Assembly: GCF_032854445.1 (NCBI RefSeq)
Contig: NC_088307.1
Location: 22,890,017-22,954,016, forward strand
Reading direction: 5' to 3'
Source: Liolophura sinensis
Lineage: Eukaryota; Mollusca; Polyplacophora; Chitonida; Chitonidae
DNA length: 64,000 bases
Each line of letters starts with the position of its first letter. Position 1 is the stretch's first letter. Shown one piece after another: positions 22,661 through 36,200 of this stretch. The notes under the pieces were generated by a model. The model was not told the DNA's origin. It did no database searches and worked only from the letters and a program-made list of their open reading frames with translations. Position numbers and translations under genes: made by a program.

Positions 22661-23035
22661 AACACCACTTAAAGGTGCTATAGCAATCGAAAATATCAGC
22701 CTCGCCTGTGCAAATGTTAACGTGTCTGACACTGACAGAAAGGCTATTATGATTTGAGCTAGTCTTGGTAAAAACAGAACAAATCTTTGTTAGGTAAGAG
22801 AATATGGATTCTGTGCCACAATTTCATCTGCAGCCTCTTTAAATCTGACATCTTAAAGAACATGTAGCATGCAACAACTCCTTTTACCTCAACTCTTCTT
22901 TTGCAACGACATGTAGTACAGCTCGAAATGACTAAGAGCCAGCAGAAACACAGCTGTGATCACGGTAATACCTTCCGAACACTAAAATTCAGATTTCGTT
23001 CCAGAGGGGACGTAGGCCAGATAAAACTTCAAACC
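22661..23035. other. Unassigned intergenic DNA
   Basis: No repeat, RNA gene or coding exon recognised. Confidence 0.4.
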
Positions 23036-23405
23036 ACCCAAATTTCTTCAGTCCAGGGAAATTTCTTCAGTTCAGGGAAATTTCTTCAGTTCAGGGAAAT
23101 TCCTTCTGTCCGCGGGGATTCTTCAGTACACGGCGATTCCTTCAGTCCACAGGAATTCATTCAGTCGAGGAAATTCTTTCAGTCACAGGAGATTCTTCAG
23201 TACAAGGTGATTCCTTCAGTCCACAAGATTCTTTCAGTACGAGGAAATTGTTAGCCCAGGGGAATTCTTCCAGTCAAGGAAATTCCTTCAGAACAAGCAA
23301 ATTCCTTCAGTCAAGGAAATTCCCTCAGTACAAAGAAATTCCTTCAGTCCAAGGGAATTCTTTCAGTCCACGGAAATTCCTTCAGTACACGGATTTCAGT
23401 AACAT
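23036..23405. repeat. 19-bp minisatellite (AAATTCCTTCAGTCCAAGG-like)
   Basis: Near-regular units at 23043, 23062 and 23081 (period 19), then increasingly diverged. The core is ATTC.TTCAGT.CA.GGAA. The open frames over it are repeat artefacts. Confidence 0.85.
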
Positions 23406-24208
23406 TCTTACATTGGATCGTGAATTATCATCAAAACGATGTTGTTTGTACTCTAGCCGCCACGTAGTATAGGCCCATCTCTGTGTGTATGTAACTTAGG
23501 CCTACTTTTCAAAGCTGAATCTAGGAGTTAGACCTAGATACATGTCACGATGCACTGGCTACAAATAGCTCTCGTTCTCCACAGTTTTTAAGCCGTTGAA
23601 ACTGAGTTTTATGCGTCCGTCCATGTCTATATCGTCCATGGCCTGCTTTTCGAGAACGCATATGTATTAAAATTTGACCTATTTCCCAGCATGCAATAAA
23701 CGGCACGTTTTCTAGTATACATAAGACGTCTATCCTATAGACACAGCGGGCTCGGTATTTACAGTGAAACAGAGACATTACGCTATCATGTTACTTTTCG
23801 CATGTAAATATACGGCGAAATTTACCCTGTTAATAGGCCTATATTAAAGTACCTATGTGCGGTTTGATACTAGACGTGATATATTTCTCGAGTGTGTTTA
23901 CACTCAAAGGGGCTGGACCATTTAATGACAATAATTTGCAGTGTAAAAATATCGCTATGACACAAGGTGAGGGTTCAAACTTGTGTGACACTCTAAAAAG
24001 CCTATATGTACGTGTAGTTTAAAGTTCTTTGAAGATCGCTTAATTATTTTCCACCACTGATGTGCGCTTTTGTATGTCACACGTGGAAAAGTTCGTCAGT
24101 AACTTGCCAAAGGTCGGTGACTTACCAACCTTTTAATAGCCTCTTTTCCACCACCCATGAAACCGAAGGCCATTACATCAGGCTGAGCCTCACGCTCCCC
24201 CGAAAAAG
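23406..24208. other. Unassigned intergenic DNA
   Basis: No gene recognised. Open frames are short and unlike any family known to me. Confidence 0.4.
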
Positions 24209-24345
24209 ATATATTTATTTATTTATCTGACTGGTGTTTTACGCCGTACTCAAGAAAATTTCACTTATACGACGGCGGTCAGCATTATGGTGGGTGGAAA
24301 CCGGGCAAAGCCCGGAGGAGACCCACGACGATCCGCAGGTTGCAG
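24209..24345 (-). repeat. SINE family 1, 5'-truncated copy
   Basis: TTATTTATCTGACTGGTGTT, TTACGCCGTACTCAAGAAAA, TATACGACGGCGGTCAGCAT and GATCCGCAGGTTGC, read as reverse complement of the family 3' half. Confidence 0.85.
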
Positions 24346-24940
24346 AGAGACCCCCCGAAAAAATATCTTTTTTTTTAATCTTCGAAATAAATTCGACAGA
24401 AGAAGCCAAAAATGTCAGAGAAGCTCAGAGAAGCAAACAATTTAGAGTAGAGCAGCTGTCTTATTTGTGAAACCGGAAGCAACTTCAGTGAATATTGTGA
24501 CAGTGTTGTGAAGTATGCACAACGTGATTCTAACTGAATGGGCCTGGATGAAACAATTTTATTGATGAATTTTGCTTACAGGTCCGCGCGAGGACGTCAG
24601 TGATGAGGCTAAGCCTCTACAAGCATACTACGTGAATAGCACAGGCTCCAAAGGTCAAGCTTGTCTAGTGGTGGCAGTGATGCAAAGTGAGCGTAGTGTG
24701 TAGAGAGCGGCACGTACGCTGTGAGGAGTAGGCTGTTCGTCAGGTACAGCTCGAGAGGGAGTGATCGCCATGCTGACGTCGCCAAAGCGAGCCATTCTTG
24801 AGTAGAGCGAAACACCCTTCTCAAGTAAATAATAAATGTCAATCCACAAGAATTTTTTTTCTGAAAAAGCTCTACCTTCCATCCGAGTATGTGCATTTAC
24901 ACATCATCCCTTAGACTACGGAGCTAAAAAAACAAGCTCA
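24346..24940. other. Spacer with a CG-richer patch, no assignable gene
   Basis: Between about 24575 and 24800 base composition is richer in CpG and an open frame of 95 codons exists on the - strand, but I recognise no family and no clear splice context. It could be a first exon or promoter of an unseen transcript. Confidence 0.3.
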
Positions 24941-24949
24941 ACTTTCAAT

Positions 24950-26205
24950 CTTTGTATGAGAAACAATTATTCAGGAACTAAAAAGCGACCACTATACAGG
25001 AGCTAAATAAAAAAACTCCACCTTTAATCCATGCAAAAAGCGACCACTATACAGGAGCTAAATAAAAAGCTCCACCTTTAATCCATGCAAAAAGCTACCA
25101 CTATACAGGAGCTAAATAAAAAGCTCCACCTTTAATCCATGCAAAAAGCGACCACTATACAGGAGCTAAATAAAAAGCTCCACCTTTAATCCATGCAAAA
25201 AGCGACCACTATACAGGAGCTAAATAAAAAAAGCTCCATCTTTAATCCACGCAAAAAGCGACCACTATACATGAGCAAAATAAAAGCTCCACCTTTAATC
25301 CATGCAAAAAACGACCACTATACAGGAACTAAATAAAAAGCTCCACCTTTAATCCATGCAAAAAGCGACCACTATACAGGAGCTAAATAAAAAGCTCCAC
25401 CTTTAATCCATGCAAAAAGGGACCACTATACTGGAGCTAAATAAAAAGCTCCACCTTTAATCCATGCAAAAAGCGACCACTATACAGGAGCTAAATAAAA
25501 AAACTCCACCTTTAATCCATGCAAAAAGCGACAACTATACAGGAGCTAAATAAAAGGCTCCACCTTTAATCCATGCAAAAAGCGACCACTATACAGGAAC
25601 TAAATAAAAAGCTCCACCTTTAATCCATGCAAAAAGCGACCACTATACTGGAGCTAAATAAAAAGCTCCACCTTTAATCCATGCAAAAAGCTACCACTAT
25701 ACAGGAGCTTAATAAAAAGCTCCACCTTTAATCCATGCAAAAAGCGACCACTATACAGGAGCTAAATAAAAAGCTCCACCTTTAATCCATGCAAAAAGCA
25801 ACCACTATACAGGAACTAAATAAAAAGCTCCACCTTTAATCCATGCAAATAGCGACCACTATACAGGAGCTAAATAAAAAACTCCACCTTTAATCCATGC
25901 AAAAAGCAACCACTATACAGGAACTAAATAAATAGCTCCACCTTTAATCCATGCAAATAGCAACCACTATACAGGAGCTAAATAAAAAGCTCCACCTTTA
26001 ATCCATGCAAAAAGCTACCACTATACAGGAGCTAAATAAAAAGCTCCACCTTTAATCCATGCAAAAAGCGACCACTATACAGGAGCTAAATAAAAAGCTC
26101 CACCTTTAATCCATGCAAATAGCGACCACTATACAGGAGCTAAATAAAAAGCTCCACCTTTAATCCATGCAAAAAGCGACCACTATACAGGAGCTAAAAA
26201 AAAAA
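24950..26205. repeat. 54-bp minisatellite, about 23 homogeneous units
   Basis: Unit landmarks at 25041, 25095 and 25149 (period 54). Each contains CGACCACTATACAGGAGCTA, AATAAAAAGCTCCACC and TTTAATCCATGC. GAGCT...AGCTC forms a small palindrome around AAATAAAA in every unit. Units differ by only a few bases, so the array is young or homogenised. Confidence 0.93.
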
Positions 26206-27009
26206 AGCTTAATCAAGCACCAACCTCAACTCCCCCACCCTAACCCCGCCCTCACTTTCACAAAAATAATCTGTTAATTTTAGCAGAAAGTCTGTTGTCC
26301 AAATGATACTAGAATGTATTCTGTTATTATAACAACAATGTGTGTGTCACCAAAATATCCTGTTGGTCTAATACAGTCATGTTGAATTAATAGACTATGT
26401 GTGATACATTTAAAAAAATAATTCGATGCAATACTAATACAATCTCAGACAACAGCTTGTGTTAAATTTAACAAATTATTTTTTCGAGAGTACAAATTGA
26501 AAGCAACCCTTCCAGAGAGGACTGGTATACTGGACTTGCACAATGACAGTATCTATAAACTTTCAACTTTCAACTTCTGAAAAATGTTTATTTCATAAAA
26601 TGACATGGTTACATTTAGAACAGTTAGTTACATCTTTGGCACGATTAGAAATACAAGCATCAAAAACAGGGTTTAACATTCAATGTTTGTACATGACAAT
26701 TAAATGAATTTCTAAATAACACAGTGATGAACAAGTTTCATATGAAATCTGCAAAAAGACTCCCAAAATAACAACAGGGACACCTTTCAAATAATACCGA
26801 CCTACAATGTTTTAGGACGTTTTATGCTGAACAAAAAGAAAAAACCAACAAAAATGATGATTTACATTCAATGAATCAATTAATTTATAGTATAATAATC
26901 CATTGTAAAGTATATCAAAGGGAGGTAATCCTGTAGAGCTGAAAGTACTATGCTCTAAAGCCTGCACAAATCTGGACATGGAAATTTTACAAACTAAGAT
27001 AATGTAGTT

Positions 27010-27235
27010 TTACAAATAAATACCCTAAACGATCTTAAATTCTGTCTATGACTAACTTGCCCATTTTTCCTGATTCTGAGAGTTCTATTGATTCTAGAAA
27101 GCTGTTTTGAGGTTTTCTTGGAACATGGGATGATATTCTAATTGAAAATTTAAAGTTTAAGCGCCAGAAATAATACTTTGTGACATTTATTTGCCTCTAA
27201 AAATGCACTTTTGTGGGCGAAATTTCAGGTCATTG
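27010..27235 (-). repeat. Dispersed repeat C, copy 1
   Basis: Shares CCCATTTTTCCTGAT.CTGAG, TTGGAACATGGGATGAT and TTTTGTGACATTT with 47395-47590. Its reverse complement (AAATAAATG, CATTTTTA, AAATGACC) matches 60400-60575. Confidence 0.65.
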
Positions 27236-27904
27236 AGGGTAGCTCCTGTATAGTTTGTGGGACGTAGAACCTAAACCCAAAACATTAAATTGGGAGAGTT
27301 ATAGCATTTGTCCACCATATGGAATCAAAAATTCTGAACAGCTATATTTTTCAATCACAGAACATCAGAATCTCTGACGATATTTTGGACCAAACTGCAG
27401 CTGTGTTTCGAGGCATGATTGTTACCCTTGACAATTTTCTTGGCAATGAAAACTTGCCCTTCAGAAGGAAAAAATGTCTTAAATGGTGTAATAATGTACT
27501 CCAAATCACGTAAAACTGCGGTTAAAATGTTATGAAGAATGCTTCTGTATGGAAGACCTAAAGCACCAATATGAAATAAGTATAGACTGTCTACCTTATT
27601 TGCATAATACATGTAATGGCCCAATGCACACAATGAACACACAGGTTATGAGCAAGCCACAATGCACAAACAAAATATTGTGTGCCCCTAAAAATTATGC
27701 AAGACATAAAACACCATGAAATTTCATTAGTTGATAATCTGGTATTAGCCCATAACACACATGTAAACCGTGATCAATTTGTTTTTCCTTTTAAAGTTCA
27801 TTATTAAAAATTATGACCTGCAAAAACTGTTCATTCATCTCTAGGGCAGAACATCAATAAATTTCAGTTAAGAAAAACAGTGTACTAATGTTTTAATGTT
27901 CCCA

Positions 27905-28033
27905 GGTCTTGAAAAGCAAGATTCAAATTCCTTAAATGTGTGACCTTGAAAATCAAGATTCAAATTCCTTAAATGTGTGACCTTGAAAATCAAGATTCAA
28001 ATTCCTTAAATGTGTGACCTTGAAAATCAAAGC
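27905..28033. repeat. Three tandem copies of a 36-37 bp unit
   Basis: Repeats of TGTGACCTTGAAAATCAAGA followed by TTCAAATTCCTTAAA. No role evident. Confidence 0.85.
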
Positions 28034-30002
28034 ATCAAAAATTCCAGGACTTTCAAGGGTATTTTGCCCATAAAGGTACATGTATGATGGAAAAAGCTGA
28101 ATATAATTTTCATGACAATATGTTGAATGGTCATTGTAGAATCAAGTTTATGGCCTATGCTAGCTACAGTGATGGTTAAAACTTGGTCCAATTCAGGAAC
28201 GAAGTTTTATTATTTGCCACTATTCATTCTCAAGGACAGTTATCTCCATGCAAAAATGACCGATGAAGAAATGAACTTCGTTAATTATCATCTAGAGACA
28301 TCTGCATGTCACAAAACACATGTATTTCATAAACCAAATAAGGATTTGTTGAATTCGGGAATGTCCTTTCATGTCCCACCAACCACAAAGTTATTTTGAT
28401 CAGTCCCAATAATGTAAACACGCTATCCCTAATGTTGTACACATAAGTGCAACTATACTAACACATAGATCAACAGATGGAAAAACAAAGATATATAAAA
28501 TTACAATACCTTAACTCAAAGCTGCACTTTTGTTGATAAAATGAGGAAATATTTTCTACAATGGGAATATATGTTGGTTAAAATTTCTGTAAAGGAACAT
28601 GTATGTAAAGAAGTTCTCTTTTCCTCATGGTATATGTATACATTTTTTTCTCCATACATATAAGTCATTGAAAGTGTATGCTTGGTACAGATATATTATA
28701 CAGTAAGTGGTTTAGTAAAACTATGCTATGGCCTTGGTTCTTAGGAGGGGTGGGGATTTGATAGTGGGGATGGGTCAGTTCCTTTAGATTTTTTTCAGGA
28801 TTCTCTCAGCTTTTGTATCTATAAATAAATTACTATTAAGCTTTATTAACCATCAAAAAATATTGGTAAGGTCAGACTTCTAAGATGAACAAATTTTTTC
28901 TTTATGATTTATTATAATGAAATAATATAGGTTGATAAAAACATTTAAAATATAATGGAAAATAAGATATTTTCCATGTGACTGAACAGGTACAAATAAT
29001 GAGATTCGTAAGTCTACAAGAACAATATTTAATTTAACTTCAGTGTCAATGTTTAACGAAGACATTATCATAATCTAAACTTCAGTCAGTTGCTCTTTCT
29101 CTGTATCCTATACATGTAAAATAATCTTTATAAAAATCAATATAAATCAAGTATCTTGATTTTGGTCAATCAATGCTTAAGAATTAAAATGTATGCAGAT
29201 CTGGTTGAAATTAGCAATAAATCTCAGAAAATACCAATGGTAAATATAAACGTTATTAAAACTGGTTAGTAAAACTGCTATCTAGCACAGTTAGAAAACA
29301 TAGATACTAAAAACAACACAATTTTATTAGATCATCTACAGTTAAAAGTTAGTTGCATACAGCTATGTGTATAACTGTAAATAAGTCAAAAATCTTGTCA
29401 CTTTTTAAATTGCTTGAAGTGCAACTGACTTTTGAGACAAAATGTGGCGACGAATCAGACAACATAAACATAACACACACACACATGTAGAGTTAGTTTC
29501 GCTGAACATCTTTTGCCAATTCAAATGAACAATTCACTTAAGGGGAATTTTAAAATCTACTGATATCATATTATAGATCTTCCCAGTTCATGATTTTTAA
29601 ATATCACATGCAAATCTAATACAGAAATCTGCAGGCAACTACATGTAACAACAAACTTCACTACAAACTTTACTACTCTAAATAAAATGTGCGAAACATA
29701 TGTAAGGGTAACAAACTTAGTCAATCTTGAAAATATCGCTTATAGTTTTAGTAACAATATTTACTATACATGAGTATTATGGATGTTAACAATTGGCATC
29801 TATGGCAGAATTCATGTTACAAAAGCTTATGACATTTCTTGTGGGTTTTTTTTTTTGTAAGATTGTGAAATAATAACATTGTTTCTTAATTAAGCAGGCT
29901 AAAACATGCGGTTGACATGTCAAATATATTTCAACAAACTTACAAAACAGTAACTTTACATTAAAAAAAAAAATAGAATTAACTAAACAATTAGTGTTGT
30001 TG

Positions 30003-30255
30003 TCAGAGTTCATCCTTGACATCAGTCAATGAGTCCATAGTGGCTGAAGTTGAAGACGAATCCGGCATGAAATCCTCTGTTTTCTCTTTGTCATCGATGT
30101 CATCAGGATCATTATCCCCTTTATCAACAACAACAGAGTCTTCGGTGTCAGAAATATAATTATCTTCACCCGTGTAATGTGTGGGGTACACAAGCAGGGG
30201 GGCTGCAGAAAGACCAACCAAATCGCGGGGATGGAACTGCTTTTTCCAATCGTCC
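30003..30255 (-). CDS. COLGALT1: COLGALT gene, exon 14 (C-terminus, KDEL)
   Basis: CATTTCAG|G into DDWKKQFHPRDLVGLSAAPL, YPTHYTGEDNYISDTEDSVV, an acidic Ser/Thr-rich tail and VKDEL, then TGA at 30005-30003. Confidence 0.95.
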
Positions 30256-33200
30256 CTGAAATGAGAAACAAAAATAAAAACATTCCCATGAAAATTTTAG
30301 TTCCCAACCTACTACTGTTTGCAGACTTCTGTTCATTGTAGAAAAAAATTCATGATTTCAAAGTCTAATTTTTGGGCTAACTTTATTTGTGACTAGGATT
30401 AGATCTCATCAACTTTTCAATTTAAATTTAGTTTCTCTTTCCGGCCAATGTTAAGTTTGCCTGCTGTCTAAGGAAGTGTCAGGGTGTTACTTTCGACAAG
30501 AATCCGATTGTCGTCAAATTTACGGGAATCGGCTTGGATTCCTGTAAGAAAGTCACAAAAATAATTTTCAAAATGACCAACTGTTCTGAAATTTTCAATT
30601 CATAACCATGCCCCCTCTCAATAAGTGGATGTATGACCATAAACATCACCGTAATGCATGTTTTGTTCAAATTTTTACACGCTATTGAGCGTTGTTGTTG
30701 TTTTTCACCATGATAACTTTCAAAAACATACAATCACTAGAACCTCTATCCTGACGAATGGAGATCAAAATAAACTGTAAAGTAATTTTGAAATGAATCG
30801 CCAAACTGTTGGTTTTATCCCACATTGCAAGTAAATTCTTTAGCATCAGTTAACTCACAAACAATGATATACAGGAGGGGTTGTAATACAAGCTGGCCCG
30901 TGGGCCAAGCTAAACTTTAACAGCAGGGAAGGTAATTAAGGAGTTTAAATGTGAAAACAAACTCTGGTGAAAAGGGAAGTTGTGGGTAAACAAAGTGTGA
31001 GTTCATTGGTCTTTAGTTTGATTGAACTTCAGCATGCCTGTAAAAGTGACAGAAGAGCAGATAAGAACATGTGCTGGTAGTGAATGTTGCTATGATACAG
31101 GCTATCCCATTGGCTGTGTCTCTCCTGTGGACCAATGAGTGAGCTTCTAACAAACTGTCGGAAATGCCACCATTAAAACTTGGAGTAACTGCATACTTTG
31201 TGGCATCCGATCTGACCTAGATTCTAGTGGATTCCAGAATCTACGGGAATGCATTTAGATTCTAGTAAAGAATTATGAAAATAATCGCCTGAGTGTGTTT
31301 GACAGAACAGCCAACTTACCCCCAGAGAACTGGCTTATTTACACATTATTTATTTTATTTATTTGACTGATGTTTTACACTGTACTCAAAAATATTTCAC
31401 TTGTACAAAGACGGCCAGCGTTATGGTGGGAGGAAATCAGGCAGAGCACAAGGGGAAACCCACAAACATCTGTAGGTTGCTGACAGACGTTTCCATGCAC
31501 AGCCGGAGAAAGCCAGCATTGAAGAGAGGTTCCTGGGTCACTGTGCCATGCTGGCATGTTAACCCCCCTTGGCACCATGTGAGCTAGTCCGGTGTCAATT
31601 TTGGGAAGTGTTGTTATCACACTGGTGAGCCAGGTCTCCTCAAATAAATCAAATCCAATCAGTTTATTTATTTATTTGATTGGTGTTTTATGCTGTACTC
31701 AAGAATATTTCACTTATACGACGGCAGCCAGAAAGAGCCCGGGGAAAACCCACGACCACCCGCAGGTTACTGGCAGACAAATCCAAACAAACTACTTACG
31801 TGGGGTGTTGGTCAAACATGATGGGCAAATACTCATCAACAGGAAGAAGTTTGGTCAGAGGCTTTTGGTCAAGCAGCTTTTGAGCCCCACGATTGGTCAG
31901 CAGGTAACTGAGCGTCCAGTAGGAATACAGCGGGTACACGACAGTGTCTGTGCCATCCACAAAGAGTTCTTCCTCATTGTACAGCCTCTTACGACCTAAA
32001 TAGCTGTAGAGCGAAAATCCATGTATACATACATTTATAACACAAGATTCAAAAGCATAGACTGGATTGATTGTTTGATTTATTTATTGATTGATCGATG
32101 GCTGTTTAATGCCATACTTAAGAATTTTTCATTTTCCCCACGGTGATTTATTTTAAGGGTGGAGACTGATATACCTTCGCACGTGTGCCATAGACTGACA
32201 GAGATATACACACCATATTGGTGGAAGACATGCGGTCTTCATGAACAGTCAGAAATCTAATCATCGGTTAACATACTAGGATATTTATCTGTTTATTTGA
32301 TTGGTGTTTTACGCCCTACTCAACCATCAGCTGGCAGACCTTCCCATGTACGGCTGGGAGAGGAAACCAGCATGAGCTGGACTTGAACTCACAGCGACAC
32401 ACACTAAGATATGTAAAGTGGTCCAAAAACTTCATGTAAGACCACACAATACAATGTTATCGGTAGTTTCTAGCCACCAAGGTCCTGTTTTGAAGTCTAG
32501 GGCATCATCCAACCCAGAACAGAATCTGAATCTACTGCCTGTGAATAAACGAATCATTACGGCCCCAAAAAAGATCTCCAGCTTGTGAATGGATGAATGG
32601 TTTGTTACTACTTAAAAAATGAAAGAAAAACTTGTTTTTTTTGTGTTTCTTAACATGGAATATTTAATGTGGCCTAACTATAAAAGTACAAAAAAAGATT
32701 CTCAGCTTTCTACATGGGGTATAAAAATGGCTTTATTTTATTTATTTTATTTGATTAGCGTTTTACGCCGCACTCAAGAATATTTCACTTATACAACGGC
32801 GGCCAGCATTATGGTGGGTGGAAACCGGGCACAGCCCGGGGGATACCCACAACCATCCGCAGGTTGCTGGCAGACCTTCCCATTTACGGCCAGAGAGGAA
32901 GCCAGCATGAGCTGAACTTGAACTCACAGCGACCGCATTGGTCAGAGGCTCCTGGGTCATTACGCTGCCCTAGCGCGCTAACCAACTGCGCCACGGAGGC
33001 CCCCAAAATGGCTTTAAGGTAAACTACAGTTTCCCTAAGGCCCCAGTGGTCAGTCCAGAAATTAGGTACCCTGGTGTGGTGCCTTAGGGCCACTTTCTCC
33101 TGCTTGTGAATGAATGAATGATTATGGCTTAGGGCTACCCTGTAGTGCTATTGAGGTGAGAGTTCTTACCTCTAAACCCCAATTTACACATGATGTGAAT

Positions 33201-36200
33201 TTACCAGCACACATACATACACATACTTACATAAGGTCCCATTCGGGTAAAGCCTTCTCGACCTCTAGCAGCATGTTGAAAAGTCGTGTTCGGAAATATG
33301 CCTCAAATCTGACGTCATCTTCAAACACTGCGATACGATTGTAACCATTTTTTATGACCTGAATGAAATAAAAAAGCCCTGATATGCTGCTTTGACTACA
33401 GGTAGCGTTTACTTATTTACACTAAGACCACCCATCTTAATTGCCGAAGATTAAGTCGTACAAGTGTTGACTCCAAACCGTTTTCATTTGTTACTAGGCT
33501 GTGTGATAAGCACTACTTGTGAGGACGCCAGCATGAGTGACCGCATTGATGAGAGACTCCTGGATCACTGCCTCGCATTGGCACGTTAACCACATTTGAA
33601 CACTATCTAAACTGCCCAGCAAGTGCTGTCGACATTAATTTCGCCTAGGCCCTTAGAACATAAAGGCAGCGCAATCTTGAAACTCAAAAGTCTGTGGCTG
33701 GCATTTCATTAAAATCTTGAGTGTTTGGTGACTGTAAAACAGAGACCTCAATCACAAGGGCTAAACCCACAAAACTACTTGTTTTTTTTTTTTATACATT
33801 TCCAGACCATTCACAATAATTTATTTATTTATTTATTTGATTGGTGTTTTACGCCGTACTCAGAATATTTCACTTATACGACGGCGGCCCGCGTTATGGT
33901 GGGAGGAAACCAGGCACAGCCCTTGGGAAACCCACGACCATCTGCATGTAGCTGACAGACCTTCCCACGTACGACCAGAGAGGAAGCCAGCATGAGACTC
34001 CTGGGGCATTACGCTGCTCTAGCGCGCTAACTAACTGAGCCATGGAGGCCCCGTCCATTCACAATAAGATAAATGTTGTTTGTACTCACATCCATCCAGA
34101 TATTGTAATGACTCAGAAAGCATCCAATCTCACCCATTGTCATGGGTCTGGGGAAAGAAAAAGTCCAGAAATTGTATGGATTACACACCTAAAATACTTC
34201 TGAGAATACAACTACAATCCGAGGCTACTTCATGATTTGGTTAACTTCAAGGTTAAACACTGATACATTGTATAAATAAAAAAATTAACACACCTATGTA
34301 CATGTAGAGATTTGTTTATTTTACTCTAAAATTACTCTTATTTTACTCTTACTTTAAATTCACTGATGGGCTACAGCCTGGGGGTAACCATCGTACCTTG
34401 TCAGATACCAGAGAAACATCCTAACGTAAAGCCACTGACAACCTGCATAAGCTGGATTTGAACCTGTGATCTCTCAGAACATTTATCCTGGTTAGTATTG
34501 AATGTATATCAGATCAGCCAGTGTTCAGAGAACTTAACATCTGCTTATGACACAAACAGGGTATTATTTAAGCAGAGAGAGCTTAAAATTGAGATCAGTC
34601 TGAGACAATTATACTGATCCTGATGCCAGGGCCTCAGTCATTTCATACCTCTTATGGTAAGGATCTGCATAGCCTGGTAACATGGATATACCCTGCTCTT
34701 CGATGAATGTTTCGTTTATTTGCCTGTAATAAGAAGATCACAATGTGAGATTTCTGTTAAACTGAAAGTGCGGCTTTGTTATTTTGTACTTTATTTTGTT
34801 TTCTACATCATCAGTGATCATCATAATCAAAAGGTACATCTTACCACTTAAGGAAACTTTTATCTTCACTGAAAGAATGAATGAATGAAACCTTAAGCAT
34901 TATGTAGCAATATTTAAAAAAAAAATACCAATTTCTGGCAACTTTACAAACGGGGAAACTCATTTTTGAAAGGGATATAAAATGATGGACACAGACAAAA
35001 ATGCATGAAATTTTGAAGTCGTAAAAGATCCCTAGGGGCAAAATCTAATAGACATTTGGACAATGACACACAGAGATGAATAAAGGCTTATATTTTATAC
35101 AGAAAAGCAATACAATGACACTGACATCAGACATAATGTATGATGTGGACATGACATCATGCGTGGACTTGATCTAAGATGAGTGCTTAATGTAAGATGT
35201 AGATTTCATGTCAACTTGATCACAGATATTGACTTAGATAGTGTAAGATGTGAACTTGACCACAGATATTGACTTAGATAGTGTAAGATGTGAATCTGAC
35301 CACAGATACTGACTTAGAGTAAGATGTAAACTTGACCACAGATATTGACTTAGATAGTGTAAGATGTGAACCTGACCACAGATATTGGCTTAGATAGTGT
35401 AAGATGTGAACTTGACCACAGATACTGACTTAGAGTAAGATGTAAACTTGACCACAGATATTGACTTAGATAGTGTAAGATGTGAACCTGACCACAGATA
35501 TTGACTTAGATAGTGTAAGATGTGAACCTGACCACAGATATTGGCTTAGATAGTGTAAGATGTAAACTTGACCACAGATATTGACTTAGATAGTGTAAGA
35601 TGTGAACTTGACCACAGAGATTGACTTAGATAGTGTAAGATGAGAACTTGACCACAGATATTGACTTAGATAGTGTAAGATGTGAACCTGACCACAGATA
35701 TTGGCTTAGGTAGTGTAAGATGTGAACTTGACCACAGATATTGACTTAGATAGTGTAAGATGTGAGCCTGACCAGAGATAGTGTAAGATGAGAACTTTAC
35801 AACAGATATTGATATACATAGTGTAAAATGTGAACATGACAACAGATATTGACACAGATAGTGTAAGATGGGAACTTGACAACATATACTGACTTCAAAA
35901 GTGTAAGATGTGGACTTAATGTCAGATGTAGAATTGATATCAGACATGGATATAATGTAAAATGTAGAACTGATATCAAATGTAGACTTGATGTAAGATG
36001 TGGACTTGATGTAAGATGTGGACTTGATGTAAAATGTGGACTTGATGTAAGATGTGGACTTGATGTAAGATGTGGACCTGATGTGAGATGTGGACTTGAT
36101 GTACGGTGTGGACTTGATGTCAGATGTGGACTTGATGTGAGATGTGGACTTGATGTAAGGTGTGGACTTGATGTAAGATGTGGACTTGATGTAAAATGTG

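Larger units (their letters stand above)
26206..30002. other. 3' UTR/flank of the galactosyltransferase gene plus intergenic DNA
   Basis: The right part, adjoining the stop codon at 30003, must include the - strand 3' UTR. Several AATAAA hexamers on the - strand (for example about 29323-29328 and 28908-28913) are candidate ends. It includes a 36-37 bp triplication (27905-28033) and a dispersed repeat (27010-27235). No coding exon recognised. Confidence 0.45.

Noticed and set aside
32763..32960. Open frames shared by several loci ([21 protein letters not shown] and MTQEPLTNAVAV-type)
   Set aside because: They recur wherever the family 1 SINE occurs and are translations of the SINE.
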